This document shows, piece after piece, positions 25,302 through 36,707 of a DNA stretch of 64,000 nt (the stretch's first letter is position 1; each line of letters opens with the position of its first letter). This stretch comes from Allodiplogaster sudhausi. Taxonomy: Eukaryota; Nematoda; Chromadorea; Rhabditida; Diplogasteridae. The position numbers were made by a program, and so were the translations under genes. The notes beneath the pieces are model-generated. The model saw only the letters and a program-made list of their open reading frames with translations, searched no databases and was not told where the DNA came from. The stretch covers positions 117,501 to 181,500 of the forward strand of contig CALZFC010000251.1 in assembly GCA_945643635.1 (NCBI GenBank). The letters run 5' to 3'.

Positions 25302-26593
25302 TTCCGTCCGACCAACACCGTCATGCCAGGCATGGACTTTATTGTTTTTTTATATATATTTAATTTTTCCCTTTGACTTTAAAAGTTTACTTTAAGTGTA
25401 AGGTTTACTTTAAAAGTTAAAAAAAAATGGGTTTTTAAGGTTTTTCATCTTTTAATTCTAACATTTTCACGGCACTTGGGTTATTAGGGTAGACAGCCGC
25501 TGCTTTGGGGAGGTCCTATTGAAGCTCCCGGAGAGGTCCTATTAAAGCTCTCGTGGCGCCTATTTTGATGATATATTTCCTCTTCCCACTTCTCTCTCAA
25601 AAGAAAATTAGACTTAGGAAGGACGGCCGCCTCCCTTTGTCGCCAAACAACAAAAATCGTAGAATAGGAGGTGCCTTATTTTTTTTGTATCTGTCCCGTT
25701 CTAGGAGTAACCCGCCTCCTTTGTCCCGCACGATTCGCGACGTGCTTTTAATTTTTATGCAGCGTAAATATATTGACGATGTAGCACATGCGATGCTCGT
25801 TCGTTCATCTACTTTCAATTTTGTGATTATTTTCGTGAAGGAACATATCTCTCGCTTAGAAGAGTAGAAATAATTGTATGAGGCAGAATTTTTGTTTTAT
25901 CTCTCCTCTTCATGTTAATGTCTTCGCTAAGTATGGAGTTATTTCAAACTAGTCTCGCTTTGATTGATAGGAATTACAGTTCTGGCTAGTAGAAAAAGAG
26001 AATAGGCAAGAAAGAAATGTTGACGATGAGTGGTCGTCTCTGCCTCTTCTTACATTAGTCATCATTAGCAGCTATCCAAGAGACGCATCTGGCTTTCAAA
26101 TATCTCTAATTCTTTCCCTTCTCTCTCCATCATCTCAGAACTTCCTTTTATCTTGTGTACTATCTCGGCGTTATTTTCTCTCAACACATCTCAAATCTCG
26201 TTCTGTCGCCCGTTCATTTTTTTTCCTTTCTGCGCCTGAATCTCTTGCCCGCATATCTATCTCTATCTGCAATTGGCGCGAGCACCCCGTTGTTCCATTC
26301 ACACTCGCCAGTCGCGTACACGGCAACAGTCTGTCTCTTTCTTCTCTCCTTTCCCAACTTTCTGACATACAAAATATTTTTTTTTCTTTCTTTGATTTTT
26401 GTTTTTTTTTAATGCTTGATGAACGTTAATCTTAGTTATTTTCCTTGTTCGAATCATGGCTTTCGCTCCTCATTAGAATTAACATTTTCAGAAAAAGACA
26501 GATATGTATCTGAACATAGACATTCTCTCTTTTCCTCTCTTTTGCTCTGTTCTTTCTGTTTCGTTCTCGGTTTTGCTGAGACAATGCCAGCTG

Positions 26594-26930
26594 CTGTCGC
26601 TTCCTTCCCCCACCGCTTTTTCACAGTTCTTCGCCCAAAGCAAATGAAATATTATGGGAAAATAAAAAAGCATACAGTATTATTCCTTTTTTCTTTTGCT
26701 GCTCTCCTTCTCATTCCGTATCTTTCAAAATTCCTTTTAGTTAAAACGTGCTTTGATCTCCTCGCTATTTGAACAGTCACTGTTTACTACTTCTTCTTAT
26801 TTTCGTGGAATAAAGAGACTGATGGGAGAATTAGATATAAGTAAAATAGAGAAAACCTTTTAGCGAAGAAGTTATCTTGTTTTTGTCATCTTGTAGTCTG
26901 GGAATCGGGATCCAGAGGACAGATAGCTAA
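26594..26930. repeat. Segment present only in the P2 left arm
   Basis: In the left arm CCAGCT is followed by about 337 bases ending in another AGCT before AATCATATG. In the right arm (about 30198-30216) the two sides join directly as AGCTGGC next to CATATGATT. The AGCT at each edge fits deletion by short direct repeat in the right arm, or insertion in the left. The segment resembles neighbouring left-arm sequence ending at 27562. Confidence 0.7.
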
Positions 26931-27987
26931 TCATATGTTTACGTTTTCGCTCTTCGTGCTCTCTCATCTTTCTTTCCTTTCTCGCTTTTATCTCCTTTCT
27001 CTAGAATCATTTCCCTTCCCATGGCGAAATTGCATATGCGATGCACTTTAGCCCGAATCTGATTCTATAATAATCATTTAGTTTGCAAAATATGATAATG
27101 TTCGCCAAGAATTTAAGTTTTTTTCTCTCATCCTCAATATATGTATATACTTCATTCTTCCATGTTCTCTCGCTACTTTCTCTTTGTTCCTCACTCTTTT
27201 CTCTCTCCCTTCGTTCCTTTTTGTTCATGAGTATCATTCTTCTATTCAGACTTCAACATGTTGCATTTATCTCTATCTCTCTTCTTTCCTATAACGTGTT
27301 ACCAACCCTCACGTTGCCCATTTAGGACAAAATTATCATACATGTTGTATGCATTTAATTCCTTTTTCCCCTCAACTCCTTTAAAACTTTTCCCTGATGT
27401 TAGGAATGTTCTAAATAACAAGTCATCCTTTCTATTCTTTTGAATTAAAGATAGATGAAAAAGCAGATAGAAAAAAAAGCCTTTCAGCCAAGAATTTTTC
27501 CTTCCCATCGAATATAGTAAACAACCAGCAGTCCGGTAGTCAAGATCCAAGGGATTGATAGCTCTGATATCTGTTTTTTTTTGTTCTCTCCTGCCTCCTG
27601 CTATCTTATTCTCTTTTTCATGCGGACGACACTTCTTCCCGCTCTCTCTTTTCTCTCTCTCTCATTTCTTGCCTCTCTCCCTCCTCATCTCTCGTCATCG
27701 TCAAGCAACAAGTCACTGTGCCCCGCCATCGCCTTTATTTTATTTTCCATCTTCTGACACTTCCCTGTTCATTCTAACAGTAACTCGCATTTGAAAGTTA
27801 ACAACACCTTGTTTACATACAAAGCTACTAACGTATTTTCAGGTAAAGCATATTCGAATTCTAGCACGGGATCGGCGTCGGAAACACTAAACGAAGTTCG
27901 GCCTAAAGAAAATAGAAAAGAAGAGGTCAGCTTTTGCGTTTACCCTTTTTTCCATTCCCTTCTTTTTCTTTCTCCATTAGTACAACA

Positions 27988-28010
27988 CCTTTGCGCACGC
28001 GACGCAAAGG
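27988..28010 (+). other. 8 bp perfect hairpin with CACGCGA loop (copy 1)
   Basis: CCTTTGCG pairs with CGCAAAGG around loop CACGCGA. See 28892-28914 for the second copy, whose stem differs at three pairs yet still pairs fully. Confidence 0.6.
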
Positions 28011-28088
28011 AGTTCACTCACTGCTCACCTCAGGGCTCATACAACACGCATTAGATTCTTTAAACAGGAAACCTAAGCAGTTCTTTTT

Positions 28089-29051
28089 TTTCTTAATTTT
28101 CTTTTCCTTTTTTTCGACTTAACACGCGCTCAACGAGGCCAACCCCAGTTGGCCAGTGTACCTCACCACGACACATCTTTCTGCGCATCGAGGTAACCAA
28201 GTATTTGAAGAAAATGTTGATTAGCCAGGGAGCCTTATGCGTGCTTTTTCCCCATTACTTTTCTGCGTTAACATTTAAAGCTTTATTTTGATTTCAATCA
28301 TACTCCTGCAGCAATATTCAGTGATCCGGATGGAAAAAAAATCGAATACGCGACATATGATGTGGTTCATGGCCACGCTGTCAGTTCACTTAAAAAAAAG
28401 TCTTTTATTTATTTATTTCTTATGTAGTTATTAACGGCATATCTTGTGTTCTATTATGTAGTTATTTCTTAGCAGTATATGAGTAATCAATTTTTAGCTA
28501 TCGAAGCAGTTCGGTTTCTCGGTTTTCCGCCTGATAAATATAGACAATACAGATAATACAGATAATTCTTCTTTTCATCAGCCATATCTCAAACAGCATA
28601 TCTTGTATACTATTTTTCTAGTTTGTTCAAAGTTGATATCCTTCTAAACCAATCCCAATTTTCGACTTTTATGAATCAACTTTAATTTTTTTTTCAGGTT
28701 CAAGAGCGCACGCGACCTAATCTGCCTTCTAGCCTATATGAGACATCGCCGTGCGCCACACTGTGACCCAACACGTTCGATAGCAACGAATAAGAGGTCA
28801 AATTTTATTTGACTTTAATTTGATTTTCTTTCTTTTATTTTCTTTTACCTTTTTTTTCCTTCGTCTCTTTTCTGTACTTGTTCATACAGCACTCTAGCGC
28901 ACGCGACGCTAGAGCGCTCACCTCTTTGACCTCTCAGTTCACGAAATAAATTTTAGAACTTGGTAGAGCTTTTCAGTTTTCGTTTTTTTTCCTCTCCTCC
29001 TCTCTCCTTTCGGCACTTCGACGTGAAGCTTGCTCGACTCGTTTCCACAAA
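28089..29051. other. P2 spacer
   Basis: Single-copy sequence between the P2 arms, AT-rich with islands around GCACGCGAC (28707 and 28901). The island at 28860-28945 is a diverged relative of arm sequence at 27960-28030, so the spacer is partly an older duplicate of the adjoining arm. An acceptor-like TTTCAG precedes the island at 28699. No coding gene was recognised. Confidence 0.6.
28892..28914 (+). other. 8 bp perfect hairpin with CACGCGA loop (copy 2)
   Basis: CTCTAGCG pairs with CGCTAGAG around the identical loop. Surrounding sequence (ACAG/ACAACAC before, CTCAC...CTC after) shows it is a diverged duplicate of copy 1. Three stem positions changed on both sides. Confidence 0.6.
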
Positions 29052-31500
29052 AAGAACTGCTTAGGTTTCCTGTTTAAAGAATCTAATGCGTGTTGTATGA
29101 GCCCTGAGGTGAGCAGTGAGTGAACTCCTTTGCGTCGAGTGCGCAAAGGTGTTGTACTAATGGAGAAAGAAAAAGAAGGGAATGGAAAAAAGGGTAAACG
29201 CAAAAGCTGACCTCTTCCTTTCTGTTTTCTTTAGGCCGAACTTCGTTTAGTGTTTCCGACGCCGATCCCGTGCTAGAATTCGAATATGCTTTACCTGAAA
29301 ATACGTTAGTAGCTTTGTATGTAAACAAGGTGTTGTTAACTTTCAAATGCGAGTTACTGTTAGAATGAACAGGGAAGTGTCAGAAGATGGAAAATAAAAT
29401 AAAGGCGATGGCGGGGCACAGTGACTTGTTGCTTGACGATGACGAGAGATGAGGAGGGAGAGAGGCAAGAAATGAGAGAGAGAGAAAAGAGAGAGCGGGA
29501 AGAAGTGTCGTCCGCATGAAAAAGAGAATAAGATAGCAGGAGGCAGGAGAGAACAAAAAAAACAGATATCAGAGCTATCTATCCCTTGGATCTTGACTAC
29601 CGGACTGCTGGTTGTTTACTATATTCGATGGGAAGGAAAAATTCTTGGCTGAAAGGCTTTTTTTTCTATCTGCTTTTTCATCTATCTTTAATTCAAAAGA
29701 ATAGAAAGGATGACTTGTTATTTAGAACATTCCTAACATCAGGGAAAAGTTTTAAAGGAGTTGAGGGGAAAAAGGAATTAAATGCATACAACATGTATGA
29801 TAATTTTGTCCTAAATGGGCAACGTGAGGGTTGGTAACACGTTATAGGAAAGAAGAGAGATAGAGATAAATGCAACATGTTGAAGTCTGAATAGAAGAAT
29901 GATACTCATGAACAAAAAGGAACGAAGGGAGAGAGAAAAGAGTGAGGAACAAAGAGAAAGTAGCGAGAGAACATGGAAGAATGAAGTATATACATATATT
30001 GAGGATGAGAGAAAAAAACTTAAATTCTTGGCGAACATTATCATATTTTGCAAACTAAATGATTATTATAGAATCAGATTCGGGCTAAAGTGCATCGCAT
30101 ATGCAATTTCGCCATGGAAGGGAAATGATTCTAGAGAAAGGAGACAAAAGCGAGAAAGGAAAGAAAGATGAGAGAGCACGAAGAGCGAAAACGTAAACAT
30201 ATGATTAGCTGGCATTGTCTCAGCAAAACCGAGAACGAAACAGAAAGAACAGAGCAAAAGAGAGGAAAAGAGAGAATGTCTATGTTCAGATACATATCTG
30301 TCTTTTTCTGAAAATGTTAATTCTAATGAGGAGCGAAAGCCATGATTCGAACAAGGAAAATAACTAAGATTAACGTTCATCAAGCATTAAAAAAAAACAA
30401 AAATCAAAGAAAGAAAAAAAAATATTTTGTATGCCAGAAAGTTGGGAACGGAGAGAAGAAAGAGACAGACTGTTGCCGTGTACCCGCCTGGCGAGTGTGA
30501 ATGGAACAACGGGGTGCAATTGCAGATAGAGATAGAGAGACTGTATGCGGGCAAGAGATTCAGGCGCAGAAAGGAAAAAAAAATGAACGGGCGACAGAAC
30601 GAGATTTGAGATGTGTTGAGAGAAAATAACGCCGAGATAGTACACAAGATAAAAGGAAGTTCTGAGATGATGGAGAGAGAAGGGAAAGAATTAGAGATAT
30701 TTGAAAGCCAGATGCGTCTCTTGGATAGCTGCTAATGATGACTAATGTAAGAAGAGGCAGAGACGACCACTCATCGTCAACATTTCTTTCTTGCCTATTC
30801 TCTTTTTCTACTAGCCAGAACTGTAATTCCTATCAATCAAAGCGAGACTAGTTTGAAATAACTCCATACTTAGCGAAGACATTAACATGAAGAGGAGAGA
30901 TAAAACAAAAATTCTGCCTCATACAATTATTTCTACTCTTCTAAGCGAGAGATATGTTCCTTCACGAAAATAATCACAAAATTGAAAGTAGATGAACGAA
31001 CGAGCATCGCATGTGCTACATCGTCAATATATTTACGCTGCATAAAAATTAAAGGCACGTCGCGAATCGTGCGGGACAAAGGAGGCGGGTTACTCCTAGA
31101 ACGGGACAGATACAAAAAAAATAAGGCACCTCCTATTCTACGATTTTTGTTGTTTGGCGACAAAGGGAGGCGGCCGTCCTTCCTAAGTCTAATTTTCTTT
31201 TGAGAGAGAAGTGGGAAGAGGAAATATATCATCAAAATAGGCGCCACGAGAGCTTTAATAGGACCTCTCCGGGAGCTTCAATAGGACCTCCCCAAAGCAG
31301 CGGCTGTCTACCCTAATAACCCAAGTGCCGTGAAAATGTTTGAATTAAAAGATGAAAAACCTTAAAAACCCATGTTTTTTTTTAACTTTTAAAGTAAACC
31401 TTACACTTAAAGTAAACTTTTAAAGTCAAAGGGAAAAATTAAATATATAAAAAAAAACAATAAAGTCCATGCCTGGCATGACGGTGTTGGTCGGACGGAA
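29052..31500 (-). mobile_element. Internal part of the LTR element, 5' half (P2 right)
   Basis: Mirror of 25302-28088, shorter because it lacks the ~337 bp segment present in the left arm at 26594-26930. ORFs such as 29083-29346 mirror 27791-28054 almost residue for residue, with single-base differences including one inside the hairpin loop at 29127-29149. Confidence 0.4.
29127..29149 (-). other. Mirror hairpin in the P2 right arm
   Basis: Reverse-strand copy of 27988-28010. The 8 bp stem is unchanged and the one difference falls in the loop (CACTCGA on the minus strand). Confidence 0.6.
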
Positions 31501-31518
31501 CCACTCGCAGTGCTACCA

Positions 31519-31903
31519 GTAAGAGTACGGGCCATTCTTAGCTCCGTACCCCGGTTGCTCTCTCCAGATTCATTCTTCAGCGTAGGTCGCACAGGCAGGA
31601 TTCAGAGAAGATTCTTTATTGGGTCGAGGCGAATAGAGAGAGAGAGGGAGAGGGGAGAGAAGAGGAGACGGCGACTTGGGACGAGAGGGCAGCGGAGACC
31701 GGCATAGTGCGGGTCCCCTCCGGGTCCAGGCAAATCCCCCATGAACACATAGCTCCGAGGGATTAAGTACAGGCGAGATAAAGGGGCGGGGCTTAACAAC
31801 TAGAAACTACAAAGAGGATATGTAGCAAGGCGTTAGTCAACAAGAACAAACGGACTAAGGAAAGAGATATACATATGTATGTACATACATTCGATCACTT
31901 ACA
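31519..31903 (-). mobile_element. LTR-like block, P2 right copy
   Basis: Reverse complement of the P2 left copy but without the 60 bp duplication, giving 385 bp, close to the 387 bp of the P1 copies. Its outer edge abuts the first half of an array unit starting at 31904. Confidence 0.75.
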
Positions 31904-32231
31904 CTCCCGAATGGTGCACAGAGAGAATTAGAAGGAGAATGATGACGACTACTGGGAAACACTGGCAAAGTTTAAAAGCTAGAATTCAATTATATTATGT
32001 AATACGTCTTCTAACAATCAAAGTATTCATATAAAAAATCTAGATTCAGAGATTTCGGAGGAGTATGGTAAACGGGCTTCATACATTACACAATTTCTTT
32101 CATACTAAAGAAAAACAATTCATCAGCAACGGTAAAAAAATAAGTCAAAAAAAAAATTTAATATGGAAAATATCAGCTTTAATTAAATTAACCATTTAAA
32201 AAGTCGAAATTAGATGATGACACGAATTGAG

Positions 32232-32273
<42 letters not shown>

Positions 32274-35071
32274 GAGAAAAACAGAAATACCATGTGATAC
32301 GGAACAAGAAAGAGAAGGAAATTTCATTAAATATGTTGAGAATATGAAGCATGTAAGAGGTAAGAGAGAGAGAGAGAGAGGAGAAATGAGAGTAGAGAGA
32401 TAACAGCTAGAGTTGAGAGCGCGAGAGTGATGAAAGGGTGCGAGGAATGAGAGCGCAAAGAGGGGAGAGAGAGAGAGAGAAGGAGACAGAGTAGGAGAGA
32501 GAGATTAGAGAGAATTTATTGTTAGGAGAGCGTAGAGTGAATGCGTAAGTTGTTCTCTGACGACTTTGCTTGCAATGTCATTACGTTGATGATGTTCTTG
32601 GACGTTTTTGGACGTTGATGATGTTCTTGGACGCGTCTCTGTTCAGCTCCAGAAGGTGAGCTGACCTTCTAGAATAGATAGAAAGAGAGAGAGAAAAAGA
32701 GAGAGCGAGAGAGAGAATGGAAGAGAAAAAACATGCGAGAGAGAGAGAGAGAAAGTGAGAGAGAGAGAGAGAGATCACCCATGCAAACATAGTTACCTTA
32801 TGTGCTGCAGACGATTCAATCTGCTTGCACGTCATTTCAACACCCGTTTGCACAAAATATTTCTGCCCTATTTTTCTGCACATTTTAAGTGCACAACTAT
32901 TTGCACAGCGATTACAACGCACTTTTCAACGGAGACAAGGTAAAAAGGAGGGAGGGTTGGGTGCATATCTTGGAAAGGGTAAAAAGGAGGAGAAGCGTTG
33001 CTCCGAGATGCTTGAGTTTTTCTAGCAAGTCTTGTTCCAGATCGCCAAGTCGCACTGCGGCAAAGCCGATTTAGGTAACATGGCACCGGTATAAGAGGGA
33101 GGTTCAATTAGGATTCAGAAAAGACAGTAATTGGGACGAACGAATAGGTAGAAAATGCAAGAGATATTCAGATAAAAGCACGAGATCTTGCAAAACGATA
33201 ATAAAATTATCTTGGAAATTTAAACATCCTTCTGCTATCTGACAACTCTGTGATCCTTTTGAAACTCTCGAACTTGAGTTTTCCACCCAAATTCTGTCAA
33301 TTGCACAATTTATTATCATGTCACAGTTCCTGAACAATGTTCAAGTTAACAGGAGTAAAAGAGCTGATACTACGTGAATTTTTTTTTACTTTTTGCCACA
33401 CAGGATGTTTACCATGATTTATACAAATCTAACAAATCTACTCGAAAATCGATTGCCTTTTGTGAGCAGATTAAATGACTGCATGGCGACAGGTAAAACC
33501 GCCAGTTACTTCAAAATGCTCACCCTGTGCTATTTGGAAAAAAGTGCTTTAAATCTGCCAGATGGTTTTTTTCACTTTTGATTTCTCATACGATCTTGAA
33601 AGAATGTTTACATAATACTTTCTTCAAATGCCTTTGTAAATGTATCTCGTCGTAAAGTTTCTCTCCGACAAAGAAAAGTCTTGTTTCAAAATACAAAAAG
33701 AAACAAGTCTTCTTCGTCGATCTCTTGTTCAATGACCTTCAAACGTCTTTGTCTCTTTCTTTGCGAGCTACATTGAAATAGTATCTTATTTCATGTATGA
33801 TAAATAAATATATAATATTTGTCTAATCTCTTACCTTCCTCTATTCGTTCAATCTCTTGTCTAATCGCCTCTTTTTCTCTCCGTCAGTGAATCACCATTT
33901 CCAATAAAGATTTCAATGCTACTTTTATCACCTTTTATGGCCGTTCAGACGCAAGTGTAGTGTGGAATCCCTATTTTTGTGAATGTCAAAAAGTTGATCC
34001 TCCTAATTATCGCCTTTTTCGTCAAGTTGAAATATGTGTGTATGTACGTAATACCTTCACTTTTTTTGTAAAGATCAGATAGAGCCCGTGGAACTCTCTC
34101 CTCCTTTTGTTTTATTATAGCAAACCCTTCTTATCTCGTCGCGGAACGCGCCTGTGGTGAGCAAGGCATGTTCTAGACTAGGGTGAACAGACCCTGCCCT
34201 CGGCCCCAGGGCAACTCATTGTCTTAAAGAATATGGAAAGTGCAAAAAAATAGCTTTTGAATATGCGCGATAAACTTACATACATTAAACGTCTGTATGA
34301 GTCCTGCCCCAAACTGTCGAGAAAAAAAATTTTTCCTTCAAAATCACAACAAGGGGATTTACTTGGCAATAGCAACGCGAATATCAAGGTTATTTTTTTA
34401 TATTCTGAAGTCATTTCCTAAAGTTCCGGTAGGTATACGGTAAAATTTGAAAGAAGATGTCGCACGCGACGAAATCGTAAGCGAATGTTCCCTGATCTAG
34501 GATGCGCGTATTTCGAGAAATTTTGAAAGCACTCTTCATTAGACATTTAATATGAGAAGATGAGAGCAAAAATCTTGCTAGTATGAGGTCTATTCTATTA
34601 ACATCTTTAAAAAAAAACTGCAAACGAAAAAAAAATAGAAAGTGCTGGTCAGTGATCAATTTCAGCAGCCGATGATTTAAAGTGAATTCAAAATTTCATA
34701 ACCTTACCATCACTGCGCCACAACGTTTCGATCGTTGTCGTAATTGTAGACTCTTACTGAAAGGAACCATCTAAAGATAAGCTGGAAGATTTTGATCTCA
34801 CTTGCCTGGATCGATTGTCCAAGTAGAGAAATTATGATAGCCAATTTTAATTTTTCCCTAAATTGCCCCAGGCGATTTTATATTGAATTTTAAAATTAGC
34901 ATAAAATCTTGGAATTTATTGGCTTTGTCATTGTCATCGGTTGCGAGCTCGCTTACAATTTTTGAACGTCGCAGGTTTAAACCAAATTCGATTCGAATGT
35001 TTTTGCTGCAGCTTTGCATATTCAAAATTAGCGAATTACATAAATAAAAAAAATGTTCCGATGAGAGAAGA

Positions 35072-35596
35072 ATGCGTGTACACTTAGAAGTGGTGTTAAA
35101 AATAACTTTTCTACTTACATATGTCTATAAAATAAGGGAATTCGGTGTTGACTTCGCCAATGCTTGCAAATCCACAATAACCTACATATTCGACGATTCC
35201 TGCCCCAAAACGACGGCACAAATTTTTCCCTCAAACTCACCACAAGAGGGTTGGTTATATGGTGAGAGGAACGCGAATATCAAGTTTATATGTTCTGGTA
35301 CTGTAGAATCATTCCGTGCTTGGTCTTCCTCTAAGGCCAAACAAATTACGTCTTTATTTACAGTAATCAAGCATATCGCTCCTCGTGGCGTGCATCAAGG
35401 AGAATTCTTTGATCCTTGCCTTAATCTCACAGCAGCGAGATTCGCTCTTCATCGAGGCGACCTTTATTACTTGATTCCGCCCCTGAGTCTTCTCCATGAT
35501 CTCTGTGCATTTGCTCGCCTGTCCGCCTCTAACAATCGGACATTTAATATTTTTCTCGCTTTAACAACTTTAGCTTCTTTTTCATCCTTCTCGTAA
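35072..35596 (+). CDS. Unrecognised 174-codon ORF, possible gene fragment (right copy)
   Basis: Open reading frame with a hydrophobic start (about residues 6-18) and a central segment containing DDSCPK, QIFPS and NANIK. A second, diverged copy of the central segment about 0.9 kb upstream (around 34295-34400) keeps the same reading frame through a one-codon gain and a one-codon loss. That hints at past coding constraint. No splice signals or known domains were found, and the C-terminal third is low-complexity-like. It may be a decayed multi-copy gene or chance. Confidence 0.3.
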   Translation: MRVHLEVVLKITFLLTYVYKIREFGVDFANACKSTITYIFDDSCPKTTAQIFPSNSPQEGWLYGERNANIKFICSGTVESFRAWSSSKAKQITSLFTVIKHIAPRGVHQGEFFDPCLNLTAARFALHRGDLYYLIPPLSLLHDLCAFARLSASNNRTFNIFLALTTLASFSSFS

Positions 35597-35874
35597 TCTT
35601 TGCATTTTGTTTTTACGAGAAAAGAAAGTAGTGCGCGGAACTTTTAACGCTTTGCCCTTACTTTACTCTATTTACGAACACCGAAGTGAGACGTGGTTGT
35701 GAGAAATTTAGTAGTGAAAAATAAAATAAATAAATACGTATTTCATTGTGAAATGTAGTACATATTAAGATTAAGACCTTATCCTACTTCGTGGCCCCTA
35801 CGCGGCATCCTCTCTCTCACCAGCCCGCGGGGCTTCATCCCTTCTCTCGTTGCTTCTCTCTTCACTCTCCTCTG

Positions 35875-36668
35875 ATGCACCGAACACTCGCACTTCTCAT
35901 CGCCATCGTTACAGGTAAGGGGGGGGGGGGATGAGTTGTGGGCTTATGGGAGAGAAGAGAGAGAGAGAGAGGAGAGAGAAAGAAAACAAAACCAAATATT
36001 CGTGTTTCAACTTTTGAATTTCAATTCATTTGATAAGAGTCTAGTAGGGTCTATGTATGTATATGAAAAGAAGGGCATAAAAAACCTGATGGTGAATAAA
36101 TTAGTGTGACTGCTTGGCTTGGACAATCAAGTCATGGGATTCCAAAACAAAACAATAAAAACTGTCAAATATTTTATCTATGGATGCAGTTATTGCAAGA
36201 AAGACTTCAACATCCACGGAAGCCGTTGCTCTTCTGGTAGAAGCTGTTGACAAATCCATGCTTTTGATTCATGCGATAAAGCTATAATTGTTGATCAGAA
36301 ATCAATAGACAAATTTGGGACAACAATCAACTGATAATTTTAGACCAAAAATTACTGAATAAGTGTTGATCAAAAACAAAAAAAATACCTCTAGGACAAA
36401 AATTGTTCAATTATTTTTGATAAAATCAATAATTAACTATTCAAATTAATTTTCAGTAGTGCTGTCTCCATCGTCAGGCGAGGCGGTGCCGATGGCCCCA
36501 CTCGAGCAGTACCTCTCGCGCCAGTACGTCTCTCGCTTCCTCGACTCCTCCTCCTCGGGCGTGTTCGGCCTTCGCGCCTCTCCGTTCCGCGCGCTCATGA
36601 CGCGCTGGCGGCGTCTTGAGCCGAATATCCGCTTCGTCGGCACGTCGCCCTCGTCTAGCTTGATCTAG
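35875..36668 (+). CDS. Novel small secreted protein precursor, two exons (right copy)
   Basis: Exon 1 (35875-35914) encodes MHRTLALLIAIVT and ends at a strong donor, ACAG|GTAAGG. Exon 2 (36457-36668) follows an ATTTTCAG acceptor in matching phase and ends with TAG. The joined product is 83 residues. Residues 1-23 look like a signal peptide: R3, a hydrophobic core at 5-16, and a likely cut after GEA. The mature part is rich in Ser and Arg and has RWRR at 63-66, a furin-type R-X-R-R site that would free a 17-residue C-terminal peptide beginning LEPNIRF. There are no cysteines after the signal. The exon is GC-rich with C-ending codons, like the confirmed genes nearby. An inverted repeat lies just after the stop. 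Family unknown; a neuropeptide-like or effector precursor is possible, but the RFVG is not a classical RFG amidation signal. Confidence 0.6.
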
Positions 36669-36707
36669 GGATGGATGGGGGGCCGTATACGGCCCATGTA
36701 TCCATCC
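36669..36707 (+). repeat. Inverted repeat immediately after the stop of the secreted-protein gene
   Basis: GGATGGAT...GGGCCGTA is mirrored by TACGGCCC...ATCCATCC around a GTATAC centre, starting directly after the TAG. Also present in the left copy at about 19970-20008. It could fold in the 3' UTR. Confidence 0.6.

Larger units (their letters stand above)
18200..28088 (+). repeat. Palindrome P2, left arm
   Basis: Reverse complement of 29052-38474, matching from TTATAAACTTCGCC at the outer edge to the inner edge in TAAGCAGTTCTTT. Paired landmarks include 21141-21665 with 35072-35596 and 20009-20220 with 36457-36668. The left arm is about 470 bp longer because of three extra blocks: about 337 bp at 26594, 60 bp in the LTR, and about 60 bp at 20880-20940. 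The outer edge cuts an array unit in mid-sequence. Confidence 0.93.
25302..28088 (+). mobile_element. Internal part of the LTR element, 5' half (P2 left)
   Basis: Lies inward of the 5' LTR-type block and primer-site-like sequence. It has several loosely related segments ending near GATAGCT (26930 and 27562), suggesting old internal tandem duplication. A possible exon runs from the TTTTCAG at about 27841 to about 27925. No gag or pol domain was recognised. The stretch 26594-26930 is absent from the other arm. Confidence 0.4.

Noticed and set aside
26430..26470. GTTCGAATC-like T-loop of a tRNA
   Set aside because: No matching acceptor stem or anticodon arm could be found on either strand.
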